A DNA stretch of 64,000 nt, taken from assembly GCA_943328975.2 (NCBI GenBank), contig CALQCC020000005.1:112796-176795 (forward strand). The letters run 5' to 3'. The stretch is from Bordetella parapertussis (GTDB lineage Bacteria; Acidobacteriota; Terriglobia; Bryobacterales; Bryobacteraceae). This document shows positions 34,749-44,128 of the stretch, one piece after another; positions within the stretch are counted from its first letter, which is position 1, and each line of letters opens with the position of its first letter. The notes beneath the pieces were generated by a model that had not been told where the DNA came from, searched no databases, and saw only the letters and a list, made by a program, of their open reading frames with translations. A program made the translations under genes and the position numbers.

Positions 34749-36563
34749 CTACTTCTTAGATTCGAGCTCGGCCCAGCGCGCGTAAAGAGTGTCGATCTCG
34801 TCTTGCCCTTTTTCGATGTCTTTGTAGAGCTGGCCTAAACTACGGGGGTCTTTGAGCGCGACCTCTTGTACGGAGTCGCGTTTTGCGTGCAGGGCATCTT
34901 CCAGCGCAGCGATGGTGTGCTCCATCGCATCGTACTCGCGCGCTTCGTTGAAGGACAACTTCTTCTTCGCGGGCGGGGCGGAAGACTGCTTTTGCGAGGC
35001 CGCTTTGGGCTTGGTCTGCTTACGTGCGGCTTGGTCGGCGGCCCACTGCGAGTAGTCGGCATAGCGACCGGGCTGGCCACTTTCGTCCAGGCCTAATACG
35101 ACGGTCGAAACACGGTCAAGCAAGTAGCGGTCGTGGGTTACCAGGACCAGTGCGCCTTCAAATTCGAGTAGGCTCTCTTCCAGAATTTCGAGCGTGGGGA
35201 TGTCGAGATCGTTGGTCGGCTCGTCTAACAGGAGCAGGCCGGCGGGTTCCAACATCAGGTTCGCGATCAATACGCGGGCGCGTTCGCCGCCGGACAATTT
35301 ATGGACAGGCTGGTCGAGTTGTTCGTTGGTGAACATGAATCGCGCAGCCCAGGATGCTACGTGGATGACGTTGTCGCGGTAGATGACAGAGTCGCTATCG
35401 GGCGCGAGGGCTCGACGCAGAGTTTGATCGGGATTGATCTGGCGGCGCTGATCGAAGTAAACGATGCGCAGTCCTTCGGCGGTTTGGATCTCGCCCTTTT
35501 GCGGCGTGAGTTCTCCGCGCAGCAGTTGGAGTAGCGTGGTCTTGCCGCTGCCGTTGGCTCCTACCAGGCCAACGCGCATACCCGAGGTGATGGTGAAGTC
35601 GAGGTTTTCAAAGAGCGGCTTCTCTCCGAAGCCAAACGTGACCTTGTCGAAGTGGACCAGGCGTTTTGTTTTCTGACCGCTGGCGACGAAGTCGATACCG
35701 GCGCTGGATGTTTGACTGCGCGACCGAAGATCGGACAGTTCAGAGATCAACTCCCCGGCGTTGTCGATGCGAGCTTTCGATTTGGTGGTGCGGGCCTTGG
35801 GGCCGCGGCGGAGCCACTCGGTTTCGATGCGTACACGATTTTCCAGAGCGCTCTGACGCTTGTTCTGCGCGTGCAGGAAGTCGGCTTTGAAATCGAGGAA
35901 GGCGCTGTAGTTGCCGGGCGCGTAGAGGACACCTTCGGAATAGACGCGATTGAGCTCCGCCATGCGCGTCGGAACGTTTTCGAGGAAGTAGCGATCGTGA
36001 CTGACGATGACGCAGGCGAAGGATGCGCCTTGCAGTAGTTTTTCGAGCCACTCGATGCCGGCTAGGTCGAGATGGTTGGTAGGCTCGTCGAGCAGGACGA
36101 TTTCGGGGTTCTGAACCAAGGCCTCAGCGATGGAGAGGCGTTTGCGCCAACCTCCGGAAAGCTTGGCTGCTTCGGCATCGAACTCTTTGAAGCCGGAGCG
36201 GCCCAGCGTTTCGGATTCGCGGGCTTGCCATTCCGATTCCGGAACGCGGGCAGCTTTGAGCGCGCGGCGCATCACGTCTCGGACGGATAGGCCGGGTTCG
36301 AATTCGGAATCTTGAGGAACGAAGGACAGGCGCAGACCGTTGCGATGGACCACTTCGCCCGAGTCGGGATCGATCCGCTGGGCCAGCATCTGCAGCAGCG
36401 TGGACTTGCCAGAACCGTTGGGTCCGATGAGGCCGACACGGTCGCCATCGTTGATGGTCAAGGAGATGTTGCGAAACAACGGCTTGGCGCCGAAGGACTT
36501 CGAAACTTTATTGGTATTGAGTAAGAGGGCCAAAACGGAGGGTGAACTTCTATTGTCCCTCAA
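34749..36563 (-). CDS. ABC-F family ATPase, Uup-like
   Basis: A 604-residue soluble protein with two ABC ATPase domains (Walker A G-P-N-G-S-G-K-S-T near 47 and G-A-N-G-S-G-K-T-T near 340; signatures L-S-G-G near 140 and 427; Walker B L-L-D-E-P-T-N in both) and a Lys/Glu-rich coiled-coil C terminus (about 530-604), as in Uup. ABC-F proteins act on stalled or damaged ribosomes. The start is uncertain: the frame opens with a TTG at 36563, while a TTG at 36533 would give the usual short start A-L-L-L-N-T-N-K-V. Confidence 0.88.
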   Translation of the reverse strand: MRDNRSSPSVLALLLNTNKVSKSFGAKPLFRNISLTINDGDRVGLIGPNGSGKSTLLQMLAQRIDPDSGEVVHRNGLRLSFVPQDSEFEPGLSVRDVMRRALKAARVPESEWQARESETLGRSGFKEFDAEAAKLSGGWRKRLSIAEALVQNPEIVLLDEPTNHLDLAGIEWLEKLLQGASFACVIVSHDRYFLENVPTRMAELNRVYSEGVLYAPGNYSAFLDFKADFLHAQNKRQSALENRVRIETEWLRRGPKARTTKSKARIDNAGELISELSDLRSRSQTSSAGIDFVASGQKTKRLVHFDKVTFGFGEKPLFENLDFTITSGMRVGLVGANGSGKTTLLQLLRGELTPQKGEIQTAEGLRIVYFDQRRQINPDQTLRRALAPDSDSVIYRDNVIHVASWAARFMFTNEQLDQPVHKLSGGERARVLIANLMLEPAGLLLLDEPTNDLDIPTLEILEESLLEFEGALVLVTHDRYLLDRVSTVVLGLDESGQPGRYADYSQWAADQAARKQTKPKAASQKQSSAPPAKKKLSFNEAREYDAMEHTIAALEDALHAKRDSVQEVALKDPRSLGQLYKDIEKGQDEIDTLYARWAELESKK

Positions 36564-36688
36564 AAGGGAGGTCGCTGTGCGGATAATTTGCCAAAATAAA
36601 ATGTGACCCGGATGTTCCCATCACCATCCACTTATGTAAGCGCGGTGCGTGCCTATGGCACACCGAGCTGGACACGAGGAGGTGAGCG

Positions 36689-37288
36689 TTGGGACTCAAG
36701 ACCATGAAGCAGTCGGAACCGCTCTGTGAACCGCAGCAGGCGGCCTCTTTTGACGTCCACTCGGTTGCCAGTCTTCTGGAGAAAGTCTCCACTGAATCCG
36801 GGCATCGCCTGGTCGATCTCGCACAGGAATCCCCGTTGCTGCTGGTATTTCTTCGCCACGCAGGCTGCACGTTTTGCCGTGAAGCTGTGGCGGACATTGC
36901 CGAAGCGCGGGGAAAGATCGAGGCCAAAGGCACGCGCATCGTCCTGGTGCATATGGGCGACCGGGCCGCGATGGTGAGTTTGATCGACAAGTACGCACTA
37001 CAAGATGTGGAACGGATCTGCGATACCGACCAAATTCTGTACGATGCATTCGGGCTTCGGCGCGGCAACCTTCGTCAACTGGCGGGATGGAAAGTGTGGT
37101 GGCGCGGCTTCATGGCTGGCGTGGTGCGGGGCCACGGGCGCGGCACGCCCGCTGCGGATTTCCGGCAGATGCCTGGTGTGTTTTACTTGGACAAGGGCCT
37201 GATCGCACGCCGGTTTCGCCATCAGAGCGCGGCCGACCGTCCCGAGTATGAGTCGCTCTGCGGCCCGAAACGCATAGGGTCTGAATAG
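36689..37288 (+). CDS. Peroxiredoxin-like redox protein (SelL/PRXL2-related)
   Basis: A 199-residue thioredoxin-fold protein of the AhpC/TSA-like SelL-related group. The redox motif C-T-F-C is at 60-63 (H-A-G-C-T-F-C-R-E). The N-terminal 25 residues precede the fold. The start is a TTG at 36689: AGGAGG (36677-36682) lies six bases before it, closer than for the ATG at 36704. It opens an operon with the sigma factor (one base later), a secreted thioredoxin-fold-like protein and a TonB receptor. Confidence 0.78.
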   Translation: MGLKTMKQSEPLCEPQQAASFDVHSVASLLEKVSTESGHRLVDLAQESPLLLVFLRHAGCTFCREAVADIAEARGKIEAKGTRIVLVHMGDRAAMVSLIDKYALQDVERICDTDQILYDAFGLRRGNLRQLAGWKVWWRGFMAGVVRGHGRGTPAADFRQMPGVFYLDKGLIARRFRHQSAADRPEYESLCGPKRIGSE

Positions 37289-37289
37289 T

Positions 37290-37892
37290 ATGGATTACCG
37301 TCCTTATTCCGAGACCAGTGAAGCGGAGCTGATTGAACTCGCACAGAAACGCAATGAAGATGCGTTCGCGGAGCTGATGCACCGCAATGCCTCCGCATCG
37401 TTTCGGCTGGCGCTTTCGGTATTGAAGGATCGCCAGGAAGCCGAAGATGAAGTCCAGACTTCGTTGATGAAGGCCTGGATCAATCTGCCTACTTTCCAAT
37501 CAGCGTCGCGGTTTTCCACCTGGTTTCGAACCATCGTTCTGAACCAAAGCTTGATGCGGTTGCGCAAGGTGCGCCGCGCAGGGCTCACATCGCTGGATGA
37601 ATCGGATGACGACGGCCGGACAATGCAGGTCCCATCGAACGACCCAGGACCGGAGACGACGCTCAGCCAAGATGAAATGAGCGAGCATCTGAACAACGAG
37701 GTGCAGAAGCTGCCTGCCCTGCTCCGAGAAGTGATCGTACTTCGGGATCTGCAGCAATTGTCCACCGAGGAAGTGGCCGCACGGCTGGGCGTATCTGAGC
37801 CTGCGATCAAGAGCCGCTTGAGCCGCGCTCGCGCCGAACTGCGGGATCGAATGGAGCGACACATGCCGCGCTCTTCCCGAACACCTGCTTGA
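37290..37892 (+). CDS. ECF sigma factor
   Basis: A 200-residue RNA polymerase sigma factor: region 2 at about 10-90 (E-D-A-F-A-E-L and W-F-R-T-I-V-L-N) and region 4 at about 140-190 (L-S-T-E-E-V-A-A-R-L-G-V-S-E-P-A-I-K-S-R-L), linked by an acidic loop. No anti-sigma gene is adjacent. It sits between a peroxiredoxin-like gene and a secreted redox-like gene, so it may respond to oxidants or to ligand at the receptor. Confidence 0.9.
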   Translation: MDYRPYSETSEAELIELAQKRNEDAFAELMHRNASASFRLALSVLKDRQEAEDEVQTSLMKAWINLPTFQSASRFSTWFRTIVLNQSLMRLRKVRRAGLTSLDESDDDGRTMQVPSNDPGPETTLSQDEMSEHLNNEVQKLPALLREVIVLRDLQQLSTEEVAARLGVSEPAIKSRLSRARAELRDRMERHMPRSSRTPA

Positions 37893-37906
37893 GAGGACAA
37901 CGACGC

Positions 37907-38428
37907 ATGCGCGCACTTCTGGTTCTGGCCTTCTGCCAACTCATATCCATGATGCCCAGCTTGGCCGCGAGTAATCCAACGTTCCCCTCCCTCAAGGCGT
38001 CCGACCTGAACAAACAAGAGGTTCAACTGCCCGGCGGCTTGAAAGGCGAATGGAACTTACTGTTGATCGGATTCCTGCGCGAGCACCAGAACGATATAGA
38101 TACGTGGCTGCCTTCGTTGCCGGCGATCGTTCAAAGTCATCCAAAGCTCGCCTATTACGAACTCCCGGTCATCGCGCGATCGAATTTCATGCTGCGCTGG
38201 GTCATCGCCACAGGCATGCGGGGCGGCATCCCGGACAAAGCGCAGCGCGCTCGCACGATCACGCTCCATCTGGATAAGAAACCGTTCCGCGATGCCTTAG
38301 GGCTCGCCACGGAAGACCGGATTTACGTTTTGCTGGTGAACAAAGCCGGGGAGGTGCTGTGGCGTGCGGAGGGCACGGCTAGCAGCGACAAACTACAATC
38401 TTTGGAGAGTTTTCTGGATGGTCGTTAG
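37907..38428 (+). CDS. Exported thioredoxin-fold-like protein
   Basis: A 173-residue exported protein with a signal peptide (1-20). The mature part has a central strand E-W-N-L-L-L-I-G-F-L-R and later strands D-R-I-Y-V-L-L-V-N-K-A-G-E-V-L-W-R, the pattern of a thioredoxin fold without the active-site cysteines (ATP10-like in outline). It could be a chaperone or a redox-inactive partner of the peroxiredoxin-like protein. It overlaps the TonB receptor by 11 bases. Confidence 0.6.
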   Translation: MRALLVLAFCQLISMMPSLAASNPTFPSLKASDLNKQEVQLPGGLKGEWNLLLIGFLREHQNDIDTWLPSLPAIVQSHPKLAYYELPVIARSNFMLRWVIATGMRGGIPDKAQRARTITLHLDKKPFRDALGLATEDRIYVLLVNKAGEVLWRAEGTASSDKLQSLESFLDGR

Positions 38429-40775
38429 ATTCCGCAAGCTTGCAGGCTTTCTTTTTTCCTGTTCTGCCCTACTCGCTCAAGACACCGCAGGAGTGGGAAC
38501 CATCGTCGGCATCGTGCGCGATAGCGCCAACCAACCGGCCTCGGGCGTCCGTGCATGCGTGATGGCCACCGAGCGGTGCGCCACCTCCTCCGAGAACGGT
38601 GCGTTCCGATTGCCGGATCTAAGGCCGGGAAGTTACCGGCTGGAGGTCTCCATTCCTGGAACTAAGACGATGTTGAGCAGCGACATTGAAGTCCGGGCTG
38701 GGTTAGAAGCGAGCATTGATATCGCACTGCCAAACTTGAATGCAACTTCGGAGTCTGTCACCGTCACCGCCTCAGTGTTCCTGGAGCCGGAAGAGATCAA
38801 GAACTCAGGCTACTTGATCCAATCGCGCGAGATTTTTCAGAGCGCTGGCGCGTTGCAGGATGTCTCGCGCTACGTGCAGTCTCTACCGGGCGTCGCGATC
38901 GGCGCGGACGATTTCCGCAATGACATCATCGTGCGCGGAGGCAGCCCGCTGGAGAACCTCTTCATCGTCGACAACATTGAGGTCCCGAACATCAACACCT
39001 TCGCGAACTTTGCATCGGCGGGAGGAACGGTCGGCATCCTGGACGCTGCGTTGATCCAGGACGTCAGCTTCCTTACCGGTGGCTACCCTGCCCCGTTCAT
39101 CAATCGGACGTCCAGCGTCCTGCAGGTCACGCAACGCGAAGGCAGCCGCGAGCGACTTCGCAGCCGCATTACGCTGGGATTCGCCGGTGTGGGCACGATC
39201 CTCGAAGGACCACTGCGGAAGAAGCGTGGGTCGTGGGTGGTATCTGCAAGGCGCAGCTTTTTGGACCTGTTCACAAAGGACCTGGGGTTCGGCGGCGTTC
39301 CGAAGACTTATACGTTTAACGGCAAGGCGCTCTATGACCTGACGCCGCGCGATCGCGTGTGGGTGGCGAGTTTAGCTGCGGTGGATAGTATCCGCTTGGG
39401 CGCCAAAGAGGGGAACAAGAACGACGAAGAGGTCGCGAACTTCGACATCCGCTACAGTGGCTGGCGTAACGCGACTGGCTTTAACTGGCAGCGACTGTTC
39501 GGATCGCGCGGCGTGGGTCTATTGGGAGTTACCTACTCGCAAGCCAGCCTGAACGATTCGATTAAGGATCTGGCGCGAAATGGAATCCGGCCGCCCGGCG
39601 CGAACATCAACGCGCTGATCGCGAACAGCCCGGTGGTGTTCTCTGAAGATTCCCGGGAAGGGGAAGCGACCGTCAAATATGATCTCACGCTGTACGCGCC
39701 CTTGGTCGGCAAGCTGCAAGCGGGCGGGAGTTTCAAATCCTTCCAAATCCGCTACAACACGGACTCGCCCTTCGGCGCGGACTCGCCGTATTCGCTGCAG
39801 CGCGACCTGAATCCGTTTACGCTGCGGCGCAGCATTGCAGCTCGACAGACGGGTGCCTATCTTCAGGGCACACGGAACTACGGCAGGCGCCTGAACATAA
39901 CGTGGGGCGGCCGCGTGGATCACTACGGCTATCTGCAGTCGGCTCGATTCAGCCCTCGCGCGGGACTCAGCTATCAACTTTCGGGGAAGCTCTCCTGGCG
40001 CGCAAGCTACGGGGGCTACTATCAGCAGCCGTACTTCCTGTTTCTGGCTGCGTTCCCGCAAAACCGTGGAGCGGTGCCGTTCCGCGCCGATCACTACGTG
40101 ACTGGATTCACCTACACGCCCTCGGATAATCTGCGAATGTCCGTCGAAGTTTACCGCAAGAACTACAAGGATTATCCAGTCGCAACGCAGTTCCCTTCCC
40201 TATCGCTGGCGAACCTGGGAGACACATTTAATGTGCGCGACATCTTGTTCCCGATGACCAGCGCGGGGCGAGGCCGGGCGCAAGGCATCGAATTCTTCGC
40301 GGAAAAGAAGTTTTCGACGAAGTGGTACGGGCAAGCGAACTTGGCGTTCTCGTCGGCCACGCAGGCCGGCTTGGATGGTGTGCAGCGACCGGCCTCGTTC
40401 AACTATCCAAAGGTGTTCAACCTGACCGGAGGGTATCGATTGAACCCAAAGTGGGAATTCGCGCTTCGAACATCCTACTTGGCCGGACGCCCGTATACGC
40501 CATTCAATCTTGCGGCCTCACAGGCTCAGCGGCGAGGCATCTACGACTTGGCGCAAGTGAACGGAATCCGCTTGCCGGACTACGTCAGGGTCGACATGCG
40601 CGTGGACCGGATGCTCACCTTCCGAGGCAAGCCGTTACGCGTGTTCTTCGGCGCGCAGAACGTGATCAATCGGCAGAACACTGCGGGTTATACGTGGAAC
40701 CGGAACAGCAATGAACTGCAAGTGAACAAACAGATCGGCCTGTTCCCGTTAATTGGGATCGACTGGCAACTGTAA
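38418..40775 (+). CDS. TonB-dependent receptor in ECF-sigma operon
   Basis: A 785-residue outer-membrane receptor: signal peptide (1-21), carboxypeptidase-regulatory-like domain (about 24-100), plug with V-R-G-G-S-P-L-E-N (about 172) and barrel ending G-I-D-W-Q-L. The start is the ATG at 38418, inside the previous gene's end; GGAG lies upstream. Its place behind an ECF sigma factor suggests ligand-responsive control, as for siderophore receptors, but it has no N-terminal signalling extension, so the resemblance is limited. Confidence 0.86.
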   Translation: MVVRFRKLAGFLFSCSALLAQDTAGVGTIVGIVRDSANQPASGVRACVMATERCATSSENGAFRLPDLRPGSYRLEVSIPGTKTMLSSDIEVRAGLEASIDIALPNLNATSESVTVTASVFLEPEEIKNSGYLIQSREIFQSAGALQDVSRYVQSLPGVAIGADDFRNDIIVRGGSPLENLFIVDNIEVPNINTFANFASAGGTVGILDAALIQDVSFLTGGYPAPFINRTSSVLQVTQREGSRERLRSRITLGFAGVGTILEGPLRKKRGSWVVSARRSFLDLFTKDLGFGGVPKTYTFNGKALYDLTPRDRVWVASLAAVDSIRLGAKEGNKNDEEVANFDIRYSGWRNATGFNWQRLFGSRGVGLLGVTYSQASLNDSIKDLARNGIRPPGANINALIANSPVVFSEDSREGEATVKYDLTLYAPLVGKLQAGGSFKSFQIRYNTDSPFGADSPYSLQRDLNPFTLRRSIAARQTGAYLQGTRNYGRRLNITWGGRVDHYGYLQSARFSPRAGLSYQLSGKLSWRASYGGYYQQPYFLFLAAFPQNRGAVPFRADHYVTGFTYTPSDNLRMSVEVYRKNYKDYPVATQFPSLSLANLGDTFNVRDILFPMTSAGRGRAQGIEFFAEKKFSTKWYGQANLAFSSATQAGLDGVQRPASFNYPKVFNLTGGYRLNPKWEFALRTSYLAGRPYTPFNLAASQAQRRGIYDLAQVNGIRLPDYVRVDMRVDRMLTFRGKPLRVFFGAQNVINRQNTAGYTWNRNSNELQVNKQIGLFPLIGIDWQL

Positions 40776-40799
40776 GCCTCGATAAGACCTCTAAACAGT

Positions 40800-40844
40800 T
40801 TCGGCGGGCTCGCGACCGATGTATTGGTCGCGAAGCCCGCCGAA
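40800..40844. terminator. Bidirectional terminator-like hairpin
   Basis: A stem of 18 bp with one bulge, TTCGGCGGGCTCGCGACC (40800-40817) against 40826-40844, has an 8-base loop. It lies between the convergent TonB receptor and ankyrin genes and could end both transcripts. Flanking T-runs are weak. Confidence 0.65.
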
Positions 40845-40868
40845 GTATGTAGAACGTAGACTCGAAGC

Positions 40869-42749
40869 TTAATCGCAGGCTTCGGTAATGCAGATGGACT
40901 CGAGCGTGCGGCCCATGGGCGGTGCAGGAAGTCCAGCAGCCGTCATCAGGTTGCGCAGCAACAGTCCAGTCTCGGGATGCGGGATGGCCGATTGTACACC
41001 GACGCGAACCAGGCCATCGGCGTAGTCAACCGGTTGCCAGGTGTGGACTGAGAGTTTACCGCCACGGTTATCGGTGTTGCCGTAATCGCGGATGTCGAGC
41101 TTGGCGCCCTTGTCTACCAGTGCTTGTACAACTGCGGGACGACCCTTGTGGGCAGCGCCGTGCAGTGCAGTGCGACCGGTGTCGGCTTGCACGTTCGGGT
41201 CGACGCCCAGATCCAGCAGCAGCTTCACGGCTTGCAGCGTGGCATCTTCAGACCATTCGTAGGTGATGCCTTCCACCCAACCAATCCCAGCGGCCACTTG
41301 CAGCGGCGTCACGTGCAGGACGGTGTCGAGCTTCGGATCGGCACCATGAGCCAGCAACAACTTCATCAAGACAACGTCGCCGGATTGCGAGGCACGCAGG
41401 AAAGCGGTCGCGCCGTTTTCGTCCAGCCATTGATTGGTGAACACCGTACGGGTCTGCGAGCTGTCTTTCATCCGCGCATTCACGTTGGCGCCTTTGTCCA
41501 GCAGGAGCTTGATGAACTCCAGATGGTCCATGTCGCCTTGGCGAACGGGATAGTCACCGGATTCGATATTGCGATTATCGGTGGCGAGATAGAGCGGCAC
41601 CCAAGCGCCTTTGTTGCCAAGATTGACGTCGGCACCGTGCTCGATCAGATACGCGCCCAACCGGTAGTAACGGTTTTGCGTCGCAACCAGCAACGGACTC
41701 CAGCCATAGCCGGACACTTCGTTCACGTCGGCTCCAGCAGCCAGCAGAACTTTCACCGATTCCAGATCGTTCGCACGAGTCGCATAGATCAGCGCCGTCA
41801 GAGCTCCGCCGTCTTTCACGGCAGCTTGCCCGCGGCCTCCGCCTGTAAAGATTCCCGCAGCGGCCAGAGCAGCGTCGTCGCCTTGATCCCCACCCGCGGT
41901 TGCGGCAGCAGCAGCGGCACCAGCGGCAGGCTGAGCTGCGCGACCTGCGCCAGCGGCTCCACCGGCACGTCCCGCGGCACCAGCTGCGCCGCGCCCTGCT
42001 CCTCCGCGTCCACCACCAGCGGCGGCGGCACCGGTTGCGGCAGTCGCGATTCCATTTCCATCACCACGAAGTGCGCTCACTTCGCCCAGGCCCAACGCGT
42101 TCCCCGCAGCCAGTGCAGCACCTTGGGCCGCAACCTGTCGTCTGGGATCGTTCGCTTTACCGAGCGCCGGACCTCTGCCGCGTTCGACCAGGGCAGACCG
42201 AGCCTTGATGTCGGCACCGCGCTGCAACAGAAGCTGGATCGCAGGCGCATGGCCTTCGTCCGCGGCCCACATTAAAGGAGTGGTACCGCGCAAGGTTTCC
42301 GCGACGTTGACCTTCGCGCCCTTGTCGAGCAACACTTTCATCGCTTCGAGATTGCCCGTCCGCGACGCTGCCATCAAAGGCGTGCGTCCCAGCGGAAGTT
42401 TTTCGTTGGCATCGGCTCCGCCGTTTAGCAGGGATGTCAGAATGGCCGCATCTCCATTCACGCTCGCCAGCCACAGGGGCGTGGAGCCTTCGCGATTCGC
42501 GACTTTGGGATTCGCGCCCGCTTTGATCAACAGGTCGACCATCTCTTTGTCGGAACGGAACACTGCCCAGTGAAGCGCAGTCGCTCCATCGGCCTGTGCC
42601 GCGTTCACATCGGCGCGCTGCGCCACCAGTTTCTGGATAGCCGCTTTGTCGCCACGGCTGGCCGCTTCGGCGACGTCCGCGCGCACAGCCGCGAAGCCGC
42701 CCACCGAAAGCGCTAGAAATACGACACCACTGCTTAGGATGCGTTTCAT
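40869..42749 (-). CDS. Secreted ankyrin-repeat protein
   Basis: A 626-residue exported protein with a signal peptide (about 1-24) and two blocks of ankyrin repeats (about 25-190 and 300-590), each with the D-G-x-T-A-L-H or G-x-T-P-L core. Between them (about 220-300) lies a low-complexity Gly/Ala-rich insert with only a few charged residues. It ends the operon after the DUF1592 and DUF1552 genes. Such ankyrin proteins accompany these in many acidobacteria; the partner is unknown. Confidence 0.83.
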   Translation of the reverse strand: MKRILSSGVVFLALSVGGFAAVRADVAEAASRGDKAAIQKLVAQRADVNAAQADGATALHWAVFRSDKEMVDLLIKAGANPKVANREGSTPLWLASVNGDAAILTSLLNGGADANEKLPLGRTPLMAASRTGNLEAMKVLLDKGAKVNVAETLRGTTPLMWAADEGHAPAIQLLLQRGADIKARSALVERGRGPALGKANDPRRQVAAQGAALAAGNALGLGEVSALRGDGNGIATAATGAAAAGGGRGGAGRGAAGAAGRAGGAAGAGRAAQPAAGAAAAAATAGGDQGDDAALAAAGIFTGGGRGQAAVKDGGALTALIYATRANDLESVKVLLAAGADVNEVSGYGWSPLLVATQNRYYRLGAYLIEHGADVNLGNKGAWVPLYLATDNRNIESGDYPVRQGDMDHLEFIKLLLDKGANVNARMKDSSQTRTVFTNQWLDENGATAFLRASQSGDVVLMKLLLAHGADPKLDTVLHVTPLQVAAGIGWVEGITYEWSEDATLQAVKLLLDLGVDPNVQADTGRTALHGAAHKGRPAVVQALVDKGAKLDIRDYGNTDNRGGKLSVHTWQPVDYADGLVRVGVQSAIPHPETGLLLRNLMTAAGLPAPPMGRTLESICITEACD

Positions 42750-42762
42750 AGAGGATCCCTTC

Positions 42763-44112
42763 CTACAGCTTCTCCAGATGGCCCGTACTGTCGCCGATCT
42801 TGTCTTGGTGAATGTCGTACATATCCAGCACGCTCAGCAATAGATTGCCGGTCGGAACTTCTTTTCGTGGATACGCGAGATGGCGGCCGCCCTTGAGCTT
42901 TCCGTTCAACCCGCCGACGAGGACGTGCGGCACGTCGTAGTGGACGTGTTGGTTGGAGTTGCCCATGTTGCTGCCGTAGAGGACCAACGATTGATCCAGC
43001 AAGGTTCCGTCGCCGTCGCTGGTGGTGGCCAGACGGTTGATGAAGTGGGCCAGCATCTTAACGTGATACTGGTTGATTCTGGCAAGTTCGTCGATGCGCC
43101 GCGGATCTTCGCCGTGATGCGATCCACCATGGAAACCGACCGTGGGAGCTTCGCTCGCCGGGTACGTGCGGCCAGTGAGGTCGCGGGCGAAAAGCAGGGT
43201 ACCTACGCGGGTGATGTCGGCCTGGAAGGCGAGCGCGAGAAGGTCGAACTGCAACTTAATATGTTCGTCGAAGGTTTGCGGGACGCCGACCGGCACCGGC
43301 ATTTCGGTGGGCGCGGAGGTGGAAGCCTTCATGGCGATTTCCAAACGGCGTTCGATCTCGCGGACATTCTCGGTATAGTTTTCGATCCGCAGACGATCGG
43401 CGGCACTGGCTTGACCACGCAGACGAGAGAGGCTGCCGGTCAAGGAGTCGAGAATGCTACGGTCACGCTTGCGACGCGCGGCGCGCTGCTCCACGGTGCT
43501 GCCATCGCCGAACATGCGTTCGAACACTGCCTGCGGATTGAGTTCCATCGGCAGCGGCTGGGTCGGTGAAGACCAGGAGATCGTGTTGGTGTAGGTGCAG
43601 CTGTAGCCTTCGCCACAGTTGCTGGAGTTCGCGCCCGGGTCTTCCACCGCGAGCTGCATCGACGGCATCAGGTTACTGCGGCCGATCTTCTGCGCGATGA
43701 TTTGGTCGATCGTGGTTCCAACTAAAACGTCGGCTCCGGCGGTCTTCTTCGGTTTGTCGGCGCACAGGAACGCGGCAGCCACCCAGTGGTCCGCGCCGGT
43801 CGCGCCCGGAGGCGGTTCGGCCGAACGGGAGTGCAAGCCGCTCATGATCACGGTGTGATCGCGGAACGGTTCCAGCGGTTTGAAATTGAAGGGGAGCGTA
43901 GCGTCCAGCTTGCCCTCGGTGGTGGGAACCCAATATCCGGGTGCCATGCCGTGGGGAACGAAGCAGCCTACAAACCGGGGCTTGGGAGCAGCCGCCGTTT
44001 GCGCGAGCGCTGTGCCCGCGGGAATCATCATGTCCAGAAGAGGCAGAGCGAGTGTCGCGCCCGCTCCACGCAGAACCGTCCGGCGAGAGATGTGTTTTTT
44101 GGTGATAAACAT
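42763..44112 (-). CDS. DUF1552 protein, Tat-exported
   Basis: A 449-residue protein with a Tat-type signal (S-R-R-T-V-L-R-G-A-G-A, about 9-19) and a DUF1552 body, with F-V-G-C-F-V-P-H-G-M-A-P-G-Y-W (about 47) and S-G-L-H-S-R-S-A (about 92). The fold is alkaline-phosphatase-like in outline. It lies between DUF1592 and ankyrin genes with 16- and 13-base gaps, and the trio is a conserved acidobacterial/planctomycete set of unknown role. Confidence 0.87.
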   Translation of the reverse strand: MFITKKHISRRTVLRGAGATLALPLLDMMIPAGTALAQTAAAPKPRFVGCFVPHGMAPGYWVPTTEGKLDATLPFNFKPLEPFRDHTVIMSGLHSRSAEPPPGATGADHWVAAAFLCADKPKKTAGADVLVGTTIDQIIAQKIGRSNLMPSMQLAVEDPGANSSNCGEGYSCTYTNTISWSSPTQPLPMELNPQAVFERMFGDGSTVEQRAARRKRDRSILDSLTGSLSRLRGQASAADRLRIENYTENVREIERRLEIAMKASTSAPTEMPVPVGVPQTFDEHIKLQFDLLALAFQADITRVGTLLFARDLTGRTYPASEAPTVGFHGGSHHGEDPRRIDELARINQYHVKMLAHFINRLATTSDGDGTLLDQSLVLYGSNMGNSNQHVHYDVPHVLVGGLNGKLKGGRHLAYPRKEVPTGNLLLSVLDMYDIHQDKIGDSTGHLEKL

Positions 44113-44128
44113 GGTTGCTGTCTCCTAT

